Source of the DNA: Candidatus Nanoanaerosalina archaeon
Lineage (GTDB): Archaea; Nanohalarchaeota; Nanosalinia; Nanosalinales; Nanoanaerosalinaceae
Assembly: GCA_022729285.1 (NCBI GenBank)
Contig: JALDAI010000017.1
Span: 1 to 12,560, forward strand
Reading direction: 5' to 3'
DNA length: 12,560 bases
Shown here: positions 1-6,142 of the stretch, piece after piece
How positions within the stretch are numbered: position 1 is the stretch's first letter
How the letters are laid out: each line of letters starts with the position of its first letter
Position numbers and translations under genes: made by a program
Notes under the pieces: model-generated
Databases searched by the model: none
Told to the model about the DNA's origin: nothing
Seen by the model: the letters and a program-made list of their open reading frames with translations, nothing else

Positions 1-62
1 TCCAGAAGCTTTCCCTTCATAGCTCTTACACGGGAGTTAAGGTAGTGGATGTTGTCGTTCAT
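1..62 (-). CDS. atpC: A-type ATP synthase subunit C (N-terminal fragment, runs off left edge)
   Basis: Only the first 20 codons are in the window, reading MNDNIHYLNSRVRAMKGKLL from the ATG at 62. The Y-x-N-x-R-V-R-A-M-K start is typical of archaeal/V-type subunit C (V-type d), the cap that couples the central stalk to the proteolipid ring. The gene begins 4 bases after the atpE stop and has a GAGGGG-type ribosome site in the end of atpE, so it is co-transcribed and probably translationally coupled. The identification rests on the short N-terminus plus its expected place in the H-I-K-E-C order. Confidence 0.85.
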   Translation of the reverse strand, partial: MNDNIHYLNSRVRAMKGKLL

Positions 63-66
63 CTTT

Positions 67-624
67 TTACCCCTCAAAAACTTTCCTGCTTACCTGGTAC
101 TTGTTGTTTTCAAAGACTTCATCCACTAACTTCTCAAAAGTGAGGTTGTGTACTACATCCCTGTCAGACTCCTTTATTTTTACTCCTCTAATACTGTCGC
201 CGACAACTTCCAAGTCGCCGAACTCGTCCTCTAACGAGTCAACCAGCTGTTCTGAAACAGTGAGTTCACTGATCTCAACTTTTTCAGACACGTTTTTGAC
301 AGCTTTTTTAACAAGTTTTAGCTCTCTTTCATCCGAGATACCGGAGACCTCTTTTCCGAACTCTTCCCGCACTTCTTGTAAGACCTCTCCCTTAGCAGAA
401 GCCTTGTCCTTCTTAACTTTCAGACGAGCCTCGGACTTACGTCTCTCAACAACTTGTTCAGCCATTTTCTCAATTCTTTCCCTGTTTTCTTTCTCGATTT
501 CCTCAGCCTTCCTTTCAGCTTCCTCAACTATCTCTTCAGCCTTTTTTCCAGCCTCTGACAAAATCTCTTCTACTCGGGAATCTGCTCCCTCCATAATCTC
601 TGATTTTACTTCTCTTAAACTCAT
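67..624 (-). CDS. atpE: A-type ATP synthase subunit E (peripheral stalk)
   Basis: A 185-residue protein of normal length for subunit E. Residues about 1-80 are a highly charged, alanine/glutamate/lysine-rich helix suited to a coiled coil; the rest forms the mixed alpha/beta C-terminal head that in this family contacts the top of the catalytic A3B3 head. In the complex E pairs with subunit H to form the peripheral stalk that holds the head still while the ring turns. The ATG at 624 is supported by a GTGAGG ribosome site 5-6 bases upstream, lying between the atpK stop and this start. The gene sits 11 bases after atpK and 4 bases before atpC. Confidence 0.95.
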   Translation of the reverse strand: MSLREVKSEIMEGADSRVEEILSEAGKKAEEIVEEAERKAEEIEKENRERIEKMAEQVVERRKSEARLKVKKDKASAKGEVLQEVREEFGKEVSGISDERELKLVKKAVKNVSEKVEISELTVSEQLVDSLEDEFGDLEVVGDSIRGVKIKESDRDVVHNLTFEKLVDEVFENNKYQVSRKVFEG

Positions 625-635
625 TTTTCCTCACT

Positions 636-857
636 TTAAAGCTGTGTAAGTATCCAGATCGCGATAACAAGTCCAAAAATAGCCTGAGTTTCCGGCAGCA
701 CTGTTAAGATAAGACTCTTTGTAAAGTTTTCCTCATTTTCAGCAGTAGCTCCGATAGCTGCTGATGCTGCGTTTCCTTCTCCGATAGCAGATCCAAGACA
801 AGCTATTCCGATAGCTAGACCTGCACCGATTGCTTTTAGACCTAAGTTAATATCCAT
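636..857 (-). CDS. atpK: A-type ATP synthase proteolipid (c-ring) subunit K
   Basis: A 73-residue double-hairpin membrane protein, the simple two-helix form of the rotor proteolipid. Helix 1 (about residues 5-37) is glycine/alanine-rich with an L-G-S-A-I-G-E-G stretch. Helix 2 (about 48-70) carries the L-P-E-T-Q motif whose Glu56 is the expected ion-binding carboxylate in mid-membrane. The polar connecting loop (around 40-46, AENEENF) is the part that meets the central stalk. Whether H+ or Na+ is used cannot be decided safely by eye. The gene follows atpI by 13 bases and has an exceptionally strong ribosome site, as expected for the subunit needed in many copies per complex. Confidence 0.95.
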   Translation of the reverse strand: MDINLGLKAIGAGLAIGIACLGSAIGEGNAASAAIGATAENEENFTKSLILTVLPETQAIFGLVIAIWILTQL

Positions 858-863
858 TCTTAG

Positions 864-871
864 TCACCTCC
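864..871 (-). promoter_or_regulatory. Full-length Shine-Dalgarno of atpK
   Basis: The minus strand reads GGAGGTGA six bases before the atpK ATG, an unbroken match to the 3' end of archaeal 16S rRNA (complement of UCACCUCC). Its first base overlaps the TAG stop of atpI. The other genes of the operon have only partial matches, so this site probably raises c-subunit translation above its neighbours. Confidence 0.8.
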
Positions 872-2709
872 TAAACTGTTTTTCTTCCAAACGGTTTGAA
901 CTTTTCTCCACCGCCTTCGTAAAACTTGTCGAAAAACTCAACGAAGTTTAGACGAAGAGAGTGAAGTGAAGAACCTAGTACCTGGAAAGCAATGTTGAAC
1001 ACATGGCCTCCGATCAGAACTATGGTTCCTAACAAAACACCTATTATTCCAAGGTTGAAAAAAATACCTGCCATCATATTGATAACAGAAGCTATTGAAA
1101 CAGTAGCAATACCTAAAGCCATCAGTCTGATGTATGAAAGAACATCAGTGACAGCTAAAACAAGGTTCATAACTCCAAGAGCGCCCTCACCTTTAAGGTA
1201 CATTCCGCAGCCCGTTAATATTAGAGCAGCAGAAAAACCGTTGTGCACACTTGTTAAACCGGTAAAGTTTGTTCCTAACAGGATTAAACCGGCTTCAAAC
1301 AGTATCCAAGAAAAGTTTTTGAGAACAGCAGTTCCTAAACCTTTACTAACCAGATTGTTGTAAAAACCGATGATTATACCGGTGTTGAGCTGTACAAAGC
1401 CCATAGCTAACGAAATAAGTATAAGAGTCATCACATCGTTCTGGAAATCTAACAGAATCGGCAGACTAGTTAAGAACTCCGTGCCGATAACTGATTCAGG
1501 CCCGAAAATAGGTACTCCGAAAGCAGAACCTCCTAATAAACCGAAAAACATCGTTGAAACAGAAGCAAGAAGCATCATGTCCAACATATTTCTGAAGTCA
1601 GACATTTTAACTCTTAGAGCAGCGAACACTCCGAAAGTTAAAAGCCCGTAACCGAAATCAGAAAGCATCAAACCGTAAAAAACAGGGAAAGTAAGAGCCA
1701 AAATAAAAGTAGGATCTATCTCAACGTACTTAGGCGGACTGTACATCTCAAGAAGAGGTTCAAACCTTTCAGTCAAAGCATTGTGCTTATAATCAACAGG
1801 AGCGCTGTTACCTCCTTCCTTTTCCTCTTTTTCAGCTTCAAAAAGGATGCTGCCTCCGTTAATATCAGATAAAGCTTCTTCTAACTCATCCACTTTTGCA
1901 GTAGGAGTCCAGCCCTCGCCTATAAAAGAAGTATCAGTTGTAGAAAACTTGATAGGCGCCTCATTCTTCTCAAGCTCCGTCTCCAGGTTCTCCTTCTCTT
2001 CTTTTAAGTATCCTCCGTAATTTTCTCCTATCTCCAAAAGAGATTTATCTATCTCACTAATCTCTTTTTCAAAAGACTCAATATTTTTTTCAGCCTCTTT
2101 CCTGCTTTTTTCAAAGCTCTCAACATTTTCTAAACGGCTTAAATCCTTCTTCTCAAAACCATAATTTCTTAAAACAGTTAAAACATCTTTCTCATTATTT
2201 TTATCGGTGAAAACAACTACGAAACCGTTTTTACAGAAGAACTCTGTTTTATCTATTTTTTCAAGGTCTTTAGAAAAACCTTCTTCTCTAATATCTCCTG
2301 CAACAACTTTTAGGCTGTCAAAACCTGTTAAAAGTGATTCAGGAACAACCTTCTCAACTTTTTCAACAAGCCTTAGGAACTCTTTTTCCTCTCCAACTCT
2401 TTGAGTAAGCTCCTTCTTCTTAGTAGATAAAACATCTATCTCTTCCTCTATCTCATCCACATCCTTGTCTTCCCTAGCTCCATCACCTAACTTAGGCAGT
2501 TTAGAAATAGCGGACCTTGTCTTCACCAAGAGATGTGATAACTCTTCAGCATACGGATAAGGCTCTCCTGTACCTATCTCCTTTTCTTCATTTTCCGCTT
2601 CATCATCGAAGTGCATAAGACCTAATCTGTGTAAAGTATCGATTACCTCTTTCAAATTCTTTTTAGAACCTACAATCCTGACCTTAGACATCTCCTTGGT
2701 TCCGAACAT
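871..2709 (-). CDS. atpI: A-type ATP synthase subunit I (stator a-subunit)
   Basis: A 612-residue subunit from the ATG at 2709, giving MFGTKEMSKVRIVG, the usual start for this family; a TTG 18 bases upstream would overlap atpH. The N-terminal half is cytoplasmic, with charged coiled-coil arms (about 80-120 and 190-255) and a G-E-G-W-T-P segment near 265. The membrane half starts after the family motif P-P-K-Y-V-E-I-D-P-T (about 325-334) and has seven to eight hydrophobic helices. The essential arginine that faces the c-ring carboxylate lies in S-Y-I-R-L-M-A-L-G (Arg about 528), and the tail has the usual L-R-L-N-F-V-E-F-F. The subunit forms the ion half-channels next to the AtpK ring and anchors the peripheral stalks. 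The start is one base after the atpH stop, with GAGG about 9 bases upstream. Confidence 0.95.
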   Translation of the reverse strand: MFGTKEMSKVRIVGSKKNLKEVIDTLHRLGLMHFDDEAENEEKEIGTGEPYPYAEELSHLLVKTRSAISKLPKLGDGAREDKDVDEIEEEIDVLSTKKKELTQRVGEEKEFLRLVEKVEKVVPESLLTGFDSLKVVAGDIREEGFSKDLEKIDKTEFFCKNGFVVVFTDKNNEKDVLTVLRNYGFEKKDLSRLENVESFEKSRKEAEKNIESFEKEISEIDKSLLEIGENYGGYLKEEKENLETELEKNEAPIKFSTTDTSFIGEGWTPTAKVDELEEALSDINGGSILFEAEKEEKEGGNSAPVDYKHNALTERFEPLLEMYSPPKYVEIDPTFILALTFPVFYGLMLSDFGYGLLTFGVFAALRVKMSDFRNMLDMMLLASVSTMFFGLLGGSAFGVPIFGPESVIGTEFLTSLPILLDFQNDVMTLILISLAMGFVQLNTGIIIGFYNNLVSKGLGTAVLKNFSWILFEAGLILLGTNFTGLTSVHNGFSAALILTGCGMYLKGEGALGVMNLVLAVTDVLSYIRLMALGIATVSIASVINMMAGIFFNLGIIGVLLGTIVLIGGHVFNIAFQVLGSSLHSLRLNFVEFFDKFYEGGGEKFKPFGRKTV

Positions 2710-2710
2710 T

Positions 2711-3034
2711 TTAGAAAGCCTCTTCAAACCTTTCCATCAAGAAATCCACGCCTTCACCGGTTTTATTGTTGTCAGATATCTCGTTAACAACAGCCTCACC
2801 TTCTTCAGAAATATCCTTATAAGCCTTTTCGCCTTTATTTTTGGCTTCAGCTAGTTTTTCTTCTTCATAATCCTTTAAATCATCTTTAACATTTTTTAGA
2901 ATTTCTGTAGCTTTCTCCCTAGCATCTGAAACCTTTTTTTCTGCTTCCTCCTTCGCATTTCTTATTTTTTCCTCTGCAGTAGTTTCAGCAGTTTTTATTT
3001 CCATTATTAATTCTTGTTTCTCTGTCAAAGGCAT
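2711..3034 (-). CDS. atpH: A-type ATP synthase subunit H (peripheral stalk)
   Basis: A 107-residue, almost wholly helical, Glu/Lys/Ala-rich coiled-coil protein in the position (immediately before atpI) and size range of archaeal subunit H, which wraps around subunit E in the peripheral stalk. The fold and context carry the identification; sequence conservation in H is low. I place the start at the ATG at 3034 (MPLTEKQEL); a GTG two codons earlier and an ATG at 3004 are possible. It is the first gene of the operon in this window, with TATA-like sequences 30-55 bases upstream and no clear Shine-Dalgarno. Confidence 0.85.
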   Translation of the reverse strand: MPLTEKQELIMEIKTAETTAEEKIRNAKEEAEKKVSDAREKATEILKNVKDDLKDYEEEKLAEAKNKGEKAYKDISEEGEAVVNEISDNNKTGEGVDFLMERFEEAF

Positions 3035-3059
3035 ACCCACAAATTTCGGATGGTTACAT

Positions 3060-3092
3060 TTATTAATCCATCGGTATACTCCATTTATAAAT
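3060..3092 (-). promoter_or_regulatory. Promoter region of the ATP synthase operon
   Basis: On the minus strand there are two TATA-like boxes before atpH: TTTATAAAT at 3092-3084, about 50 bases before the ATG, and TTAATAAA around 3068-3061, about 30 bases before it. The first would give a leader of about 27 nt, the second a leaderless mRNA. Which is used is not decidable from sequence. The rest of the 3093-3251 gap is AT-rich and holds a palindromic TTTTATAAAA at 3176-3185, with no convincing gene. Confidence 0.5.
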
Positions 3093-3251
3093 GCTTAGGT
3101 GGTGTTTAGGTTCTTTAAATAGATGGTTAGGAGTCATTAAGAGTAGTAAAAACAATCTAAACTGTTTTAAACTAGTTTTATAAAACGGTGTCTAGGTTTG
3201 TTAAATTAGTAGAAAGAAAATGGAGCAGTGGTTTTTAGGACTTCTTGAAGA

Positions 3252-3752
3252 TTACTCTTGCAAAAATCTTCCGTACTCAAAAAGAAGGTTTGAAAGAGAG
3301 TTAAGGTACTCAGCACATAACTTAGCAAAATTATTTTCCTCAAAGCCTCCTTCTAAACAGTAGGAAACAAGAAGTCTCTCAGATCTACGACTCACCGTCC
3401 TAGCATGGAAAAGGTTTACAGCCGCAGAACCTCCTCTTTGGTAGATGAAAGAACTGATTTCACCGCTTAAACAATTAATCTCGTCAGTTTCATTTTTCAA
3501 CCTGTCAACCATCTCTTCATTGAAAGAACAGTCATCAAAACCGGATGAAACACAAGCCATAAGGTCTCTAAGATCTCTCTGTACTTTTTTAAGAAACTCT
3601 TCAACTCTTAAATTATTTGACGAATCTATAGATTTACCTAACAAAGCATCAAGCTCATCAACAGCTCCTAACACATTTAAACATAGAGAATCCTTTCTAA
3701 CCCTGTTACCTGAAAGATCAGAAGTGAAAAATACGGAGTCGTTATTGTCCAT
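3252..3752 (-). CDS. PduO-type cob(I)alamin adenosyltransferase homologue, divergent
   Basis: A 166-residue protein from the ATG at 3752 (a TTG at 3782 is the alternative). It matches the PduO/MMAB family, which transfers the adenosyl group of ATP to cob(I)alamin to make coenzyme B12. The matches are N-R-V-R-K-D-S then G-A-V-D-E-L (about 18-34), R-G-G-S (106-109), R-T-V-S-R-R-S-E-R (118-126) and Y-L-N-S-L-S-N-L-L-F (149-158), the last two being the family signatures. The family's N-terminal T-G-D-x-G-x-T loop, which binds ATP phosphates, is missing: F-F-T-S-D-L runs directly into the G-x-R-V region, several residues short. It has unusually many cysteines for this window (6). No B12 synthesis or B12-dependent gene is nearby. 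It may be a low-activity enzyme, a B12 carrier or a repurposed fold. Confidence 0.75.
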   Translation of the reverse strand: MDNNDSVFFTSDLSGNRVRKDSLCLNVLGAVDELDALLGKSIDSSNNLRVEEFLKKVQRDLRDLMACVSSGFDDCSFNEEMVDRLKNETDEINCLSGEISSFIYQRGGSAAVNLFHARTVSRRSERLLVSYCLEGGFEENNFAKLCAEYLNSLSNLLFEYGRFLQE

Positions 3753-3771
3753 ACTTTGGAATTGTTGTAGT

Positions 3772-3780
3772 AAGTTTATC
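3772..3780 (-). promoter_or_regulatory. Possible TATA box for the adenosyltransferase homologue
   Basis: The minus strand reads GATAAACTT about 25 bases before the ATG at 3752, the spacing expected for a leaderless archaeal gene. It lies just after the oligo-T terminator of the preceding gene, which supports separate transcription. Confidence 0.35.
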
Positions 3781-3816
3781 AAAAAAACGGTTAAAAGGAA
3801 AAAAGAGAGGGAAAAA
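3781..3816 (-). terminator. Triple oligo-T terminator
   Basis: Read on the minus strand, three T tracts follow the stop of the 162-residue gene: T5 (3816-3812), T6 (3804-3799) and T7 (3787-3781), with no strong hairpin. Consecutive U-runs are the usual archaeal termination signal, so transcription from upstream should largely end here. Confidence 0.6.
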
Positions 3817-3821
3817 GGTTT

Positions 3822-4310
3822 TTAGAAAGCAGGATTGAGCTCTGAATCCGGGTAAAGCTCTTCCTCTGTACTCCTTTTGTTCATAACCTCTCTTATCTCA
3901 TCTACAGCTATACCGTAAGCCTTTTCTATATCCTGTCTAGCCATTCCTTCACAGGTCTCACCGACCTTGTAAACAGCATCCTCGTAAAGTTCATCAGGAA
4001 GTCCGTGCTCTTTAGCAGTTACAGCAGCAGCCGCGTAAGGCTGAGGAAGACCTGTTTTCTCTCCTAGGTCTATGTACTCCTTGTAAGTATCTAGTTCAAG
4101 GTCTGAAAAAGTCTCTTCCAAATCCTCTGAATACTTTTTCTCCAGAGCAAGAGCGCCAGACTTGTTTTTATCAGCCCAGTCTCTGTAGATACCGTTAATG
4201 GCCTCATCTTTGTACTCGCCATCAACAAGCACCTGGCGCTGGCGCTCAAGTAAAGTTTCTTCTTCCAAACCTTCCGTTTGATACTCCAAGTTTTCTAAAA
4301 CATTTTTCAT
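3822..4310 (-). CDS. Hypothetical acidic all-alpha protein (162 aa)
   Basis: I do not recognise this protein. It is soluble, acidic (rich in Glu/Asp), predicted to be almost entirely helical, has a single cysteine and no signal peptide or membrane segment. The second half holds three loosely similar helix-turn-like units, each with a Gly-Leu/Ile turn: G-E-K-T-G-L-P-Q-P-Y (about 88-97), A-K-E-H-G-L-P-D-E-L-Y (about 104-114) and E-K-A-Y-G-I-A-V-D-E-I (about 129-139). The last resembles a small helix-turn-helix, but that is only an impression. The ATG at 4310 is supported by an AGGTG ribosome site six bases upstream. The gene sits directly behind a long structured RNA, so the RNA is either its leader or an independent transcript sharing the promoter. 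Confidence 0.7.
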   Translation of the reverse strand: MKNVLENLEYQTEGLEEETLLERQRQVLVDGEYKDEAINGIYRDWADKNKSGALALEKKYSEDLEETFSDLELDTYKEYIDLGEKTGLPQPYAAAAVTAKEHGLPDELYEDAVYKVGETCEGMARQDIEKAYGIAVDEIREVMNKRSTEEELYPDSELNPAF

Positions 4311-4328
4311 CTAGGACACCTTTTTCAG

Positions 4329-4592
4329 TCCCGGACAAAACTTCAGCATAACCTCTGTGCCAAAATTCTCAGCCAAAAACCGTGGAAGAAGAATCCTGGC
4401 ACAGACCGTTTCACAGGGTGAAACCCGTTCTCTTAATAATTGAGAGAACAAAGTTCCCTGGGAAAAGGTTTGACATAGCCACATTTAGGAAATTCCCATA
4501 GTGGTGTCTCACACAAAAGTCTTCTTGTGTAAGGCATCTTTCATGCCAAACCCGTGCTGGTCTGTCCAGGATGGATAACATTTTTTTACTCC
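4329..4592 (-). ncRNA. Long structured RNA of unknown family (5' leader or stand-alone ncRNA)
   Basis: Between a strong TATA box and the 162-residue gene, the minus-strand RNA folds extensively by eye. A closing stem TCCTGGAC/GTCCGGGA (4571-4564 with 4336-4329) brings the ends together. Inside are AGACC/GGTCT (4563-4559/4405-4401), a branch GGGTTT/AAACCT (4553-4548/4471-4466), and hairpins at 4547-4533 (GGCAT/ATGCC), 4530-4511 (ACACAA/TTGTGT), 4508-4472 (GACA+CCAC with GTGG+TGTC), 4449-4427 (7 bp, 9-nt loop) and 4424-4408 (7 bp, 3-nt loop). A 13-bp stem (4402-4390/4369-4357, two G-U pairs) follows. CAGCA/TGCTG (4559-4555/4348-4344) could add a pseudoknot. I see none of the hallmarks of SRP RNA (helix-8 GGAAG...GCAGC), RNase P RNA (GAGGAAAGUC), or cobalamin or TPP riboswitches. 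The 5' end is estimated from the TATA position. Confidence 0.6.
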
Positions 4593-4612
4593 ATACACGA
4601 ATAACCCCTAAA

Positions 4613-4628
4613 CCTTTATATACTTTGG
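4613..4628 (-). promoter_or_regulatory. Strong promoter (BRE + TATA) for the structured RNA
   Basis: On the minus strand CCAAAG is followed directly by TATATAAAGG, a good TFB-recognition element plus TATA box, the best-looking promoter in the window. Initiation would fall near 4592, about 20 bases before the closing stem of the RNA and about 280 bases before the downstream ATG, so a long untranslated region is made. Confidence 0.7.
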
Positions 4629-4728
4629 TCGGTTTTTTTGGTTAATTTACAGATGTTAAGAAATTTACTAAACATTTGTTCAATCGAGGTATTTTTATTC
4701 TGATGTCTCTTTTAAACAGTTTTAAAAC

Positions 4729-4736
4729 TTTTAAAA
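4729..4736 (+). promoter_or_regulatory. TATA box of the HD phosphohydrolase gene
   Basis: TTTTAAAA is centred about 28 bases before the ATG at 4761, and there is no Shine-Dalgarno, so the mRNA is probably leaderless. This promoter is divergent from that of the structured RNA, about 110 bp away. Confidence 0.5.
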
Positions 4737-4760
4737 AGAAATCTTTTAGAGAACCCAAAA

Positions 4761-5945
4761 ATGTTTTTACAAGACCCTATCCACGGATACATTGAACTAG
4801 AAGGCTTTGAACTAGATATACTGGATACAAAACACTTTCAGAGACTTAGAAGAGTCAAACAGTTAGGATTTACAAACCTAGTTTATCCTTCAGCAACACA
4901 TACAAGGTTTGAACACTCCATAGGAGCTAAAAACTTAGCTGAAAAATTTGCTAAGTACCTTGAGGTTTCAGAGCAGGAATCGAAAGAGTTGAGAGCGGCA
5001 TCTATGTTACACGATATAGGGCATGGGCCTTTCTCACATACATCAGAAAAAGTTTTCGCCAAAAAAGATTTCTCGCATGAAGACTTCTCCGTGGAAAAAA
5101 TTAGGGGAGAAACGGTTTCCGACGCTTTAAACAAAAACGGGATATCCCCCGACAAAGTTGTCTCACTGATAAGAGGGGAAGGAGAGCTAGGACAGATAAT
5201 AGCAGGAGATATTGATGTTGATAGGATGGACTACCTTATGAGAGACGCGCATTACTCAGGAGTAGCCCATGGAGTGATAGATGCTGAAACTATAATGAGA
5301 GCAGCCAAGTTTAAAGAAGGAAAACTTGTCTTCGGCCACAAGTTTAAACAGGCTTTAGAAGGTTTATTAACCGCGAGATACTTGATGACTCCTACAGTCT
5401 ATATGCATGAAGGAGTTATAAGAGCTGAAAAAATGATGGAAAGAGCTATAGAAGAACTAATTTCTTATGAGGAACTAAATGTTCGGGATCTTTCAGACAT
5501 GGATGATGTGGATCTTAAAGCAAGGCTGAGAAGTACCGGAAGTGAGAGAGCGAACTACCTTAACTCCTTATTAGATACTAGAGATGTTTTCAAAACCTGT
5601 TACAGGCTGGATGCCGAAGAAGTTGGGAGAGAAAAAATACTAGAAGTTATAGACGAACTCGGTGAAGAAAACAAGGTTGAAAAGGAGCTTTCAGAAGCTT
5701 TAGGAGTTTCCGAGAAAAAATTACTGGTTGATAAACCTTTCAAACCGAAGAAAAAGAAGATAGGTATCTGGCTGGAGAAAAAAGGTGGGTTAGTAAGTTT
5801 AGAAGAAGAGTCAAAAGTCTGTCGAGCGATAAACGAAAGCCACTGGGAAAACGTTGCTCTACAAGTTTACTGCCCTAGAAACTCTTCCAAAGAGTTTGAG
5901 AAACCTGTTAAAAACTTTTTCGAAAACAAGTTAGGAGTCGCATAA
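4761..5945 (+). CDS. HD-domain phosphohydrolase (SAMHD1/dGTPase-like, COG1078)
   Basis: A 394-residue soluble protein. It opens with D-P-I-H-G-Y-I-E-L and carries the metal-binding set of the HD superfamily in SAMHD1-like order: H-T-R-F-E-H-S (His52), M-L-H-D-I-G-H-G-P-F-S-H (His84-Asp85) and I-D-V-D-R-M-D-Y-L-M-R-D (Asp154), all intact. Proteins of this family hydrolyse dNTPs to deoxynucleoside and triphosphate, although archaeal members are not all tested and other phosphate substrates are possible. The C-terminal third (about 240-394) is charged and helical, with a lysine cluster near 332-336, perhaps for nucleic acid or oligomer contacts. The ATG at 4761 starts right at the conserved N-terminus. 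The gene has its own promoter, and a T5 tract at 5970-5974 downstream may terminate it before tRNA-Pro. Confidence 0.9.
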   Translation: MFLQDPIHGYIELEGFELDILDTKHFQRLRRVKQLGFTNLVYPSATHTRFEHSIGAKNLAEKFAKYLEVSEQESKELRAASMLHDIGHGPFSHTSEKVFAKKDFSHEDFSVEKIRGETVSDALNKNGISPDKVVSLIRGEGELGQIIAGDIDVDRMDYLMRDAHYSGVAHGVIDAETIMRAAKFKEGKLVFGHKFKQALEGLLTARYLMTPTVYMHEGVIRAEKMMERAIEELISYEELNVRDLSDMDDVDLKARLRSTGSERANYLNSLLDTRDVFKTCYRLDAEEVGREKILEVIDELGEENKVEKELSEALGVSEKKLLVDKPFKPKKKKIGIWLEKKGGLVSLEEESKVCRAINESHWENVALQVYCPRNSSKEFEKPVKNFFENKLGVA

Positions 5946-5955
5946 TATTTAAAAC
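5945..5955 (+). promoter_or_regulatory. TATA box for tRNA-Pro
   Basis: ATATTTAAAAC begins at the last base of the HD gene's stop codon and lies about 40 bases before the tRNA, which would give a precursor with a short leader of about 15 nt. Confidence 0.45.
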
Positions 5956-5990
5956 TGTTGAACTATCTCTTTTTGGTGGTGGTTCGAAGA

Positions 5991-6063
5991 GGCGGGTTGG
6001 TGTAGTGGACTATCATCGGACGTTTGGGACGTCTGGACCCCGGTTCAAATCCGGGACCTGCCA
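5991..6063 (+). tRNA. tRNA-Pro (anticodon UGG)
   Basis: A complete 73-nt cloverleaf. The acceptor stem GGCGGGT pairs with ACCTGCC (one G-U). The anticodon stem GGACG/CGTCT encloses loop TTTGGGA with anticodon TGG at 6025-6027 and G37 as usual for proline. The T arm is CCCGG-TTCAAAT-CCGGG and the discriminator base is A. The D stem is short (GTG/CAT). CCA is not encoded and there is no intron. It reads CCA codons and probably other CCN by wobble. Confidence 0.95.
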
Positions 6064-6112
6064 TTTTCTACAAAGGGTTTTGACAAAAGTTTTTAGACGG
6101 TCAGTGTTTAGA

Positions 6113-6120
6113 TTTATTAA
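6113..6120 (+). promoter_or_regulatory. TATA box of the surface-protein gene
   Basis: TTTATTAA is centred about 27 bases before the ATG at 6143, with no Shine-Dalgarno in between, consistent with a leaderless mRNA that starts a two-gene unit. Confidence 0.45.
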
Positions 6121-6142
6121 CTTTGAACCCTATGTATTATCT

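Noticed and set aside
101..649. Long plus-strand open frames opposite the ATP synthase genes
   Set aside because: They are antisense reflections of highly charged coding regions, with low-complexity Ser/Thr/Ile-rich translations and no start signals.
3220..3363. A 47-codon plus-strand frame (MEQWFLGLLEDY...) with an upstream TTTTATAAAA
   Set aside because: Three quarters of it is antisense to the conserved end of the adenosyltransferase gene, and nothing supports translation; it is likely chance.
4329..4592. SRP (7S) RNA, since ffh is in the same window
   Set aside because: The conserved helix-8 loop (GGAAG...GCAGC) and the helix 3/4 arrangement are not found on either strand.
4329..4592. 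RNase P RNA
   Set aside because: The overall order of stems and two short strings resemble it, but the universal GAGGAAAGUC element and the bulged-U P4 helix are missing. A covariance search would settle it.
4329..4592. Cobalamin or TPP riboswitch (an adenosyltransferase homologue is nearby and CTGAGA occurs at about 4373-4368)
   Set aside because: No B12 box and no TPP pyrophosphate-sensor motif (GAACCUGAUC) accompany these; CTGAGA alone is not enough.
6005..6142. N-terminal extension of the surface-protein frame beginning inside tRNA-Pro
   Set aside because: The extension overlaps a perfect tRNA, and the signal peptide and TATA box both fit the ATG at 6143.
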